IMG/VR virus record: IMGVR_UViG_3300042691_035629
Location: 1 to 40,138 of that record
Reading direction: 5' to 3' (one strand)
Length of the DNA: 40,138 nt
From: a virus
Numbering within the stretch: the stretch's first letter is position 1; each line of letters starts with the position of its first letter. The position numbers and the translations under genes were made by a program. This document shows, piece after piece, positions 34,446 to 40,138 of this stretch. The notes under the pieces were generated by a model. That model was not told the DNA's origin and did no database searches. It was given only the letters and a program-made list of their open reading frames with translations.

Positions 34446-35855
34446 TCAGGTCGTGGAGATCCGCAGCAGCTTGATGGCCTGCGTGTTGCGCAGGCGGCCA
34501 CCCACGCGCTTGCGCACGTAGAACTTCACGAAGCCGGGGCTGGTGATCTCGTCGCGCGTCATGCGCATGCCTACGCGATCGCAGATGAGGTAGCCCTCCT
34601 TGAAGTCGCCGAAGGCCAACGGGAACGCGTTGGCCGCCACCACCGGCAGATCTTCCGCCTCGGTGACCGGGTAGCCCATGAAGGTGTCGGGCTGGTTGGC
34701 CATCATCGAAGGCTGCCACAGGTACTGGCCCGTGGTGTCCTTGTACTTGCGCAGCGTCGACAGCACCAGCTTGTTGCTGACCCAGCGGGCGTTGCGGCGG
34801 TAGCGGGCGCGCAGGGCGTACACGACGTCGAGCAGCGTGTCTGCCGAGGTCGGCATGGCCGCGGCCTGGCCAGACGGGATGTACTGCAGCGTGCCGAACG
34901 CGCGCGTCGTGTCTGCCGTGACCACCGGCGCCGGGCCGGCCAGGAAGCCGGTGGGGCGGTTGGTGCCGCTGCCGCTGACGAAAGCGGTGCCCTCGCCCTG
35001 GGCGATGGCCTCGGCAGCCGACTCGATGAGCCAGTTCTCGACGTCGAAGAACAGATCGTCGAGAGACTCTTCCGACGCCTGGGGGCGGGCCGACGCCATG
35101 CCGAAGGTGGGCGCCACTTCGGCCAGGTCCGGCGTGTTGGTCTGGTTGCGCGTGCCGGTCTCACCCACCCACTCGAAGGCCGCGCCGTTCACGTCGAACA
35201 GCTCTTTGTAGTCGGGGCTGCCGACCATGCGCACGGTGGCGATCTGGCGGATGGGGCTGATGTCGACGCTGAGCCGCTGGATCTGGCGCTCGATGATCTC
35301 GGGCAGCGCAAAGCCGCCGGCCGAGCCCGTGCCGGTGACGGTCTGCGCGGCACGGGTTTCGAAGCCGTCGTCGTCGCCGAAAGCCCTGGACTCGACGCGG
35401 CGCAGCTCCTTCGCGCGCTGCTGCAGCGCAGTGCGGCGCTCGGGGTCGCCCGGGTTGCGCACCCAGCCCAGGAACGCCTGGCGGTAAGACAGCGCCTCGG
35501 GCGACTCGCGCTGCTCGTTGGCCGCGGCGGGCAGCACGCCCGGGCGCGCCAGCTTGGTCTGCACGGCTTCGAGAGCCGTCTTGACTTCGGCCAGGCTCGA
35601 CAGCTCGGCATCGACCTTGCGCAGCTTCTCTTCGAGGAGCGGATCCACGCTGCCCTTGGACTTGAGCTCCAGCAGGCGCTGGTCGTTGGTCTTCTTGTAC
35701 TCCTCGAACGCGGTGGCGATGCGGTCGATGGTCTCGGCCAGCTTGCGCATGTCGGGCGCTTCGCGGCGCTCGTAGCGGTGGCCGGCTGCGGCGGCCTTGG
35801 CCAGGAAGGCGGCGTGGTGGGCCGCCATGATCGGGTTGAGCTTCGGGGTCTTCAC
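34446..35855 (-). CDS. Major capsid protein (HK97 fold)
   Basis: The 469-aa protein starts at GTG 35855, seven bases after AAAGGA; an upstream open frame exists but lacks a comparable site. Residues about 30-100 form the delta-domain coiled coil (MRKLAETIDRIATAFEEYKK onward to AVQTKL) that acts as internal scaffold and is removed by the protease. The mature part includes VTGTGSAGGFALPEIIERQI, NWLIESAAEAIAQGEGTAFV and WVSNKLVLSTLRKYKDTTGQ, the HK97-family capsid signature. It forms the icosahedral head. Confidence 0.93.
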   Translation of the reverse strand: MKTPKLNPIMAAHHAAFLAKAAAAGHRYERREAPDMRKLAETIDRIATAFEEYKKTNDQRLLELKSKGSVDPLLEEKLRKVDAELSSLAEVKTALEAVQTKLARPGVLPAAANEQRESPEALSYRQAFLGWVRNPGDPERRTALQQRAKELRRVESRAFGDDDGFETRAAQTVTGTGSAGGFALPEIIERQIQRLSVDISPIRQIATVRMVGSPDYKELFDVNGAAFEWVGETGTRNQTNTPDLAEVAPTFGMASARPQASEESLDDLFFDVENWLIESAAEAIAQGEGTAFVSGSGTNRPTGFLAGPAPVVTADTTRAFGTLQYIPSGQAAAMPTSADTLLDVVYALRARYRRNARWVSNKLVLSTLRKYKDTTGQYLWQPSMMANQPDTFMGYPVTEAEDLPVVAANAFPLAFGDFKEGYLICDRVGMRMTRDEITSPGFVKFYVRKRVGGRLRNTQAIKLLRISTT

Positions 35856-35875
35856 GGTGGAGTCCTTTCGGTGGA

Positions 35876-36574
35876 TCAGGAGGTGGGCGTCATGGAGCGC
35901 AGCAGCCGATCGGCCGCTGCAGTGGCCGCATCCACGCCATCCGCGTCGCGCGGAACCGGGGCGATGCGACGAACCTGGGCCACGAAGGCCCGGGCCGCGT
36001 CCGCCGAGAAGCCCGCGTCGCGCAGGCACCTCTCGGCGTCCTTGAGGGTCTGGATGGCGCCGGCATCGCTGGCCTTGACGCCGGTGATGCGGGCCTTGTC
36101 GTTGGCCGGGAAGGTGACGAGCGACACCTCCCAGAGCTCGATCTGCGTCAGCGTGCGGACGTCTGTCTCGCGGTCGTACAGCCACTCTTTCGAGAGGAAG
36201 CCGATGCTCAGGCCGTTGAGCGCGCCCATCTTGAGCAGCGCGTGCGCCTCTTTGCCGCGCACGGTGTCGAGCGCCAGGCGGCCCTTGATGCGCAGGCCCT
36301 TCTCGTCTTCGACCATCTCGGACCACACGCCGATGGGCTCCCAGGCGTCGTGCTGCCACAGCATCGCGGGCATGGTGCCGGCGGTCTTGTGGGCGGCAAG
36401 GCTTTCGGCGAACGCGCCCGGAGCGATGACGTCGGCGTAGGCATCGCGCACGCCGAAGACGCTGCCGTACCCTTCGACCGTGCCGTCATCGCCGGTGGCC
36501 TTGATGGCCAGCGCGAATGCCCGCACTTCGGGGCGGGCGCCGGGGGCGGATTTGCGTTCAGTCTGTCGGCGCAT
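35876..36574 (-). CDS. Prohead protease (HK97 family)
   Basis: The 232-aa protein contains VEGYGSVFGVRDAYADVIAP near the N-terminus, the catalytic His in MLWQHD (His75) and the catalytic Ser in NGLSIGF (Ser123). LWEVSLVTFPAN follows, the standard HK97 gp4 pattern. It cleaves the capsid delta-domain and itself during maturation. ATG at 36574 overlaps the portal 3' end by 17 nt. Size and order match the family. Confidence 0.93.
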   Translation of the reverse strand: MRRQTERKSAPGARPEVRAFALAIKATGDDGTVEGYGSVFGVRDAYADVIAPGAFAESLAAHKTAGTMPAMLWQHDAWEPIGVWSEMVEDEKGLRIKGRLALDTVRGKEAHALLKMGALNGLSIGFLSKEWLYDRETDVRTLTQIELWEVSLVTFPANDKARITGVKASDAGAIQTLKDAERCLRDAGFSADAARAFVAQVRRIAPVPRDADGVDAATAAADRLLRSMTPTS

Positions 36575-37775
36575 TGGGGTCTTCTCCTGCCGGGCGGGCG
36601 CCCGTCATGTTCATCGGGGTGAGCGGCTCGTCGAGGCCGTCGAGCGGGTCTTTGCCCTCTTCGTCGCGCAGCTCGTTGCGCGTGTAGATGCCCATCTCGG
36701 CCATGGTCCGGGACCAGACGGCGCGGTCCTTCATGGCGCCCGCGTTGAGGTAGCGGGTGTCGAACTCGGCGAACAGCGGGCCGGCGCCATCGAGCAGGGT
36801 TTCGTCCAGGCGCTGCGTCCAGGCCACGTGCCAGGGGGCCAGGGTGTGCTTCAGATGGGCGGCGAAGAAGGCCTCAGCGCTGGCGAAGGTGGTGGCCTTG
36901 TCGTTGTGGCCGACCATGATCGGGAACACGTTGAACGCGCGGCAGACCTCTTCCACCTGCAGGCGGCGGGTTTCCAGATGCTGGGCGTCGACACCCGACA
37001 TGCTGGTCTGCAACCACTTGGCGGCCCTGTCCAGGACCATCGGCATGCCGGTGCGCTCAGTGCCGGAGTACTGGCGCCGCAACCACTCGGTGATCGACGT
37101 GTACTGGTCTTTGCTGAGCGTGCCTTCAACCGAGTAGGTGCCGCTGGGGCGCGCGCCGTTCTCGTGGAACGCAGCCTGCGAGCGCTCTGCAGCCAGGCCG
37201 AGCCCGATGGCGCTGGCGGCCGCCTTGACGTGGTTGAGCGCACCGATGTAGTCCCACTGCAGGCCGTGCAGCACGAACACATCGGACGGCAGGAATTCGC
37301 CGACGAAGCCGAACTCGTCCCAGACGCGGTAGCGCACCTCGTAGCGGGAGATGCGGCGCACGTCCCAGCGGCCGGGCATCACCGGGATCAGCTCGCGCAC
37401 GCGCCGGTTGTCGCCACGAACCTTGATTGACAGGGCAGAGCCGGTCAATGCGGCGTGGGCCGTCATCAACCGGCGCCATTCGAAGCTCGTCTGCCACTCG
37501 TTCGGGCGCCGATTGAGCAGGCGGTACTCGGGGATGTTGATGGCGCGCTCGCGCTTGCCATCGGCCTTTTCGCGGAACACCTCCAGGCGCGGCGTGGCGC
37601 AGCCGTCGGCGATGGTGCGAACGCAAGACAGGACCGTGGCCACCTGCAGAGCGGTCTTCTCGTTGATGAGAAGGCCAGCCACACGGCCGCCGTCGAAGCC
37701 GTCGAGCAACGATGCGATCTGGTCGTAGGTTAGCTGGGCACTTTTCTGGCCCAGGAGGCGGCGCCACCAGCTCAT
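36558..37775 (-). CDS. Portal protein (HK97 family)
   Basis: The 405-aa protein begins SWWRRLLGQKSAQLTYDQ and has the family segments NRRPNEWQTSFEWRRLMTAH, ALTGSALSIKVRGDNRRVRE, FVLHGLQWDYIGALNHVKAA and VCRAFNVFPIMVGHNDKATT. The dodecameric portal is the DNA channel and the platform for terminase. ATG at 37775 overlaps the terminase stop (ATGA). Confidence 0.94.
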   Translation of the reverse strand: MSWWRRLLGQKSAQLTYDQIASLLDGFDGGRVAGLLINEKTALQVATVLSCVRTIADGCATPRLEVFREKADGKRERAINIPEYRLLNRRPNEWQTSFEWRRLMTAHAALTGSALSIKVRGDNRRVRELIPVMPGRWDVRRISRYEVRYRVWDEFGFVGEFLPSDVFVLHGLQWDYIGALNHVKAAASAIGLGLAAERSQAAFHENGARPSGTYSVEGTLSKDQYTSITEWLRRQYSGTERTGMPMVLDRAAKWLQTSMSGVDAQHLETRRLQVEEVCRAFNVFPIMVGHNDKATTFASAEAFFAAHLKHTLAPWHVAWTQRLDETLLDGAGPLFAEFDTRYLNAGAMKDRAVWSRTMAEMGIYTRNELRDEEGKDPLDGLDEPLTPMNMTGARPAGEDPNAPTD

Positions 37776-39508
37776 TGGGTCTCGCTCCCGCTGGGCGTGT
37801 CTTCCCAGAACGAGCGCCCTTCAGTGGCCTGGCCATGGATCGCCCGCCCCAGCGCCATGATCGCGCCCACGGCGCCGTCGATCTTGTTCTCCTCGCGCTC
37901 CTTGCGGGGGTAGATGTTGTCCTTCACGTCCCGGTGGCAGACGACGTTGCTCACCATCCAGTCCATGGCCGGGTTGGCGTCGTGCTGGAAGCGGTCGGGG
38001 CCCTGCAGCACCAGGGCCTCAAGCAGCTTCATCGGCTCGCTCAGGGTGTTGACCACCTGGCGCATCTCGACCATGGGCAGGCCTTCGGCCAGCATGTGGC
38101 CGGCCAGCTGCGTGGCCTGGAACGGATCGAAGGGCACCTCGCGCAGGTCTTGCAGCGTGCGGGCGTCTGCACGGAGCTGGTCTTCGATCATGTCGTAGTC
38201 GGTCACTTCGCCCGGTGTGGCCACCATCCAGCCGGCGCGCACCCAGCCGTCGTACTGGCTGTTGCGGCCGGTCTCGACGGCACGCTCGGGCAGCCAGAAG
38301 CGGCCGCGCGTCACCAGGTAGTAGCGGTCGATCTGCTCGTCGTAGGCCAGCACCGGGCCGGCAGCAATGTCGACCTTGCTGGCCAGGTCGAGCGCCACCC
38401 AGCAAGGAAGGTGCTTGATGTCGTCGATGGTGAGCGTGCGGTTGCCGCAGCGGTCCCAGGCCATCATGTCCATCCACGCGCTGTCGGCGTTGATCCAGAC
38501 GTTCAGGCGCTTGGTGAGGAAGTTGCCCAGGGCGCTGGGCATGGCCTCGGCCCGGCGGCAGGCGGCCTGCATGTCGTCGAGCTGCACGCTGATGCCGAGG
38601 TTGGGGTTGGCCTTGCGCCAGACGGACGGCTCACGCCAGTCGTCACCATCGTCGATGGTGTAGATCATCCCGAACCAGGTCTCGTCTTGGACCTGGCCCT
38701 CGAGGACCTTGACGATGTAGGTGCGCAGCTCGTAGCAGATGCCGGCGCGATCGCTGCCGGCGGTGGTGATGGCCGACAGCAGCGGCTGCGAGCGGGCGCC
38801 GGTGGCGGAGTCGATCACGTCCCACACCGCGCGGGTCTTGTGGGCGTGCACCTCGTCGACGACGCCACCGTGCACGTTGAGGCCGTCGAGCGTGCTGCCC
38901 TCGGCGTTCAACGGCTTGAAGCTGCTGGCCGTCTCGGCCACGGTGATGTCGTGCTTGCCCACGTCGACGCCGAAGCGCTGCAGGAAGTCGCCGGTGCGCA
39001 TGGCCATGTTGCGGGCCACGTCGAACACCTCGCGGGCCTGCTCGCCGGTGGTGGCCACGCTGTACACGTGTGCGCCGGGCTCGCCATCGGCGGTGAGCAG
39101 GTAGAGCGCGCGGCAGCTGGCCTTGGTGCTCTTGGCGTTCTTGCGCGCGATCTCTTCGTAGCTGCGGCGGAAGCGGCGCAGGCCGGTGTCGCGGTGCTTC
39201 CAGCCGAAGAGCTGGATCTCGGCAAAGAGCTGCCAGTCCTCCAGGCGGATCTTGGCGTAGCCGAGCTTGCCGTCGATGTAGACCGGCTTGGCCCACTGGC
39301 CCTTGATGTGGGGCAGCAGCTCGAAGAAGCGGCAGGCGCGCGCGCCGGCGGCTTCGTCGAAGACGTACGGGAAGGCGTCGGTGCCCTGGCGCGCCAGGTC
39401 GTCGATGAAGCGCTGGCAGCCGCGGCGCTCGAGGCGACCCGTGGTTTCTTCGCCCGCGACGACGCGGTGCGCGTAGGCCAGCGCGCGCTGCAGGTAGCTG
39501 TCGGCCAT
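37772..39508 (-). CDS. Terminase large subunit
   Basis: The 578-aa protein has the ATPase signature of the Terminase_1 family: Walker A-like ARKNAKSTKAS (residues 121-131), Walker B VVDE (216-219) and the coupling motif SAITTAGSD. The C-terminal nuclease half has the acidic segment ALDLASKVDIAAG and ends HDANPAMDWMVSNV and ENKIDGAVGAIMAL. It cuts concatemers and pumps DNA into the prohead. ATG at 39508 shares its first base with the TerS stop. Confidence 0.95.
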   Translation of the reverse strand: MADSYLQRALAYAHRVVAGEETTGRLERRGCQRFIDDLARQGTDAFPYVFDEAAGARACRFFELLPHIKGQWAKPVYIDGKLGYAKIRLEDWQLFAEIQLFGWKHRDTGLRRFRRSYEEIARKNAKSTKASCRALYLLTADGEPGAHVYSVATTGEQAREVFDVARNMAMRTGDFLQRFGVDVGKHDITVAETASSFKPLNAEGSTLDGLNVHGGVVDEVHAHKTRAVWDVIDSATGARSQPLLSAITTAGSDRAGICYELRTYIVKVLEGQVQDETWFGMIYTIDDGDDWREPSVWRKANPNLGISVQLDDMQAACRRAEAMPSALGNFLTKRLNVWINADSAWMDMMAWDRCGNRTLTIDDIKHLPCWVALDLASKVDIAAGPVLAYDEQIDRYYLVTRGRFWLPERAVETGRNSQYDGWVRAGWMVATPGEVTDYDMIEDQLRADARTLQDLREVPFDPFQATQLAGHMLAEGLPMVEMRQVVNTLSEPMKLLEALVLQGPDRFQHDANPAMDWMVSNVVCHRDVKDNIYPRKEREENKIDGAVGAIMALGRAIHGQATEGRSFWEDTPSGSETQ

Positions 39509-40065
39509 CAGGTGAACTCGTCGAAGCCCTTGGCCTGGTGCGCAGCGGGCGGCTGCGGGCGGTCGCCAGGCTGGCCGCCCTCGAAGAGCTGCAGCTGCGC
39601 GCGGATGGCGGTGGTGACGCTGGCCCGCGCGTCGGGGCGCAGGCCGAAGGACTCCAGCAGCTTGTGCAGCTTGGCCTGTTCCTTGTTCAGGATCTGGTAC
39701 AGGGCCGACTGCACGCGCAGGCCGTTCGGCGTGGTGTCCATGAGCGCATCGGTCGGGTCCTTGTCGGCCTCGAGCAGCAGCTTGGCCTTGGCCTCGATCG
39801 AGCGCTCAATCTGCTCCAGGCGGCCGATCGTCTGGCACAGCATGGCGAAGGCGTCGCGGTCGACACGCGAGAGCAGGTTGTAGCGGATGAGCTCTTCGCT
39901 CAGACGCTTCCACGCCTTGCGCGCTTCCTTCGACAGGTAGCGCGGCACGTCGGGCACGCCGACCTCGGGGCGGAAGAGCTGGTCGAGGTTCAGCGGCCGG
40001 TGGCCGCGGTTGCCTTCCAGCAGCTTCAGCTCGGCGGGCTTGCCGCTCGGCCCGGGCTTGGCCAT
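39508..40065 (-). CDS. Terminase small subunit (P27 family)
   Basis: The 185-aa protein starts at ATG 40065 (MAKPGPSGKPAELKLLEGNR), preferred over the further ATG at 40092 because the HNH stop overlaps it by one base. The N-terminal basic segment with GNRGHRPL, then DVPRYLSKEARKAWKRLSEE and DRDAFAMLCQTIGRLEQIE match the P27 family. It binds the packaging start site and presents DNA to TerL. Confidence 0.9.
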   Translation of the reverse strand: MAKPGPSGKPAELKLLEGNRGHRPLNLDQLFRPEVGVPDVPRYLSKEARKAWKRLSEELIRYNLLSRVDRDAFAMLCQTIGRLEQIERSIEAKAKLLLEADKDPTDALMDTTPNGLRVQSALYQILNKEQAKLHKLLESFGLRPDARASVTTAIRAQLQLFEGGQPGDRPQPPAAHQAKGFDEFT

Positions 40066-40138
40066 CAGCTGCGCTCCCTGTACTGCGCCCACCGATCAAC
40101 CCCCCCCTCCCCTGCAACCTGCGGGCGCAAAAATCCGG
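40065..40138 (-). CDS. HNH endonuclease, C-terminal part (continues from base 1)
   Basis: If the ends of the window are joined, the open frame leaving base 1 completes a Thr codon. It then reads 23 more codons, ending VDRWAQYRERS before TGA (40067-40065). The two parts give 489 nt, exactly 163 codons, and the stop overlaps the TerS ATG. This is the evidence that the sequence is circular or circularly permuted. Confidence 0.8.
   Translation of the reverse strand, partial: GFLRPQVAGEGGVDRWAQYRERS

Noticed and set aside
1-40138. Direct terminal repeats or visible cos ends
   Set aside because: The first and last bases share no sequence, and the gene crossing the join shows the cut is arbitrary. 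The cos or pac site cannot be located by eye.

Overview
The window reads as one complete, circularly permuted genome of a temperate, long-tailed (siphovirus-type) phage. The DNA is GC-rich (about two thirds by eye), with strong G/C bias at third codon positions and very tight ATGA/TGATG gene coupling. The attachment core is the 3' half of a tRNA-His gene whose sequence resembles those of Betaproteobacteria, so a Burkholderiales-type host is likely but unproven. Circularity is supported directly: an HNH endonuclease gene runs off base 1 on the minus strand, re-enters at base 40138 in the same frame, and stops at a TGA that shares one base with the small-terminase ATG.

Layout. (1) 0.4-5.2 kb, minus strand: replication and late-control operon with three small genes, a TOPRIM/VapE-type primase-helicase, an unknown gene and a small HTH protein placed like lambda Q, followed by three hairpins. 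(2) 5.2-7.2 kb: immunity and accessory region with divergent Cro-like and repressor genes, two promoters overlapped by a shared operator motif, two small plus-strand genes with duplicated leaders, and a 50-bp direct repeat. (3) 7.2-12.4 kb, plus strand: early operon of ten coupled genes including a dNMP kinase and a 633-aa ParB-like protein with an H-NS-like C-terminus. (4) 12.42-13.91 kb: a compact integron, made of an attC site, one 366-bp cassette, an attI-like site and an IntI-type integron integrase. (5) 13.9-15.4 kb: an excisionase-like HTH gene and the phage tyrosine integrase, with attP, candidate arm sites and the late terminator inside or beside the integrase gene. (6) From 17.2 down to 15.4 kb, minus: lysis region with several small membrane proteins and Rz/Rz1 spanins but no recognisable endolysin. 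(7) From 40.1 down to 17.3 kb, minus: structural genes (TerS, TerL, portal, prohead protease, capsid, an unusual eight-gene insert, head-tail connectors, tail tube, G/GT frameshift chaperones, tape measure, tail tip, tail spike).

How it works together. The repressor and Cro-like protein probably compete at sites of the form TGATACG-N4-CGCATCA that overlap both early promoters. The leftward transcript expresses the primase and then the Q-like protein. That protein probably allows transcription through the hairpins at 431-516 into a roughly 25-kb late operon running HNH, TerS and onward to the spanins, ending at a terminator at 15227-15246 inside the integrase gene. Integration would occur at host tRNA-His.

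The most unusual content is the integron. A bona fide integron integrase lies in the phage early operon and is coupled to the excisionase-like gene, with an attI-like site upstream and a foldable attC. The single cassette's gene runs against the array direction, so it is read by the phage operon.
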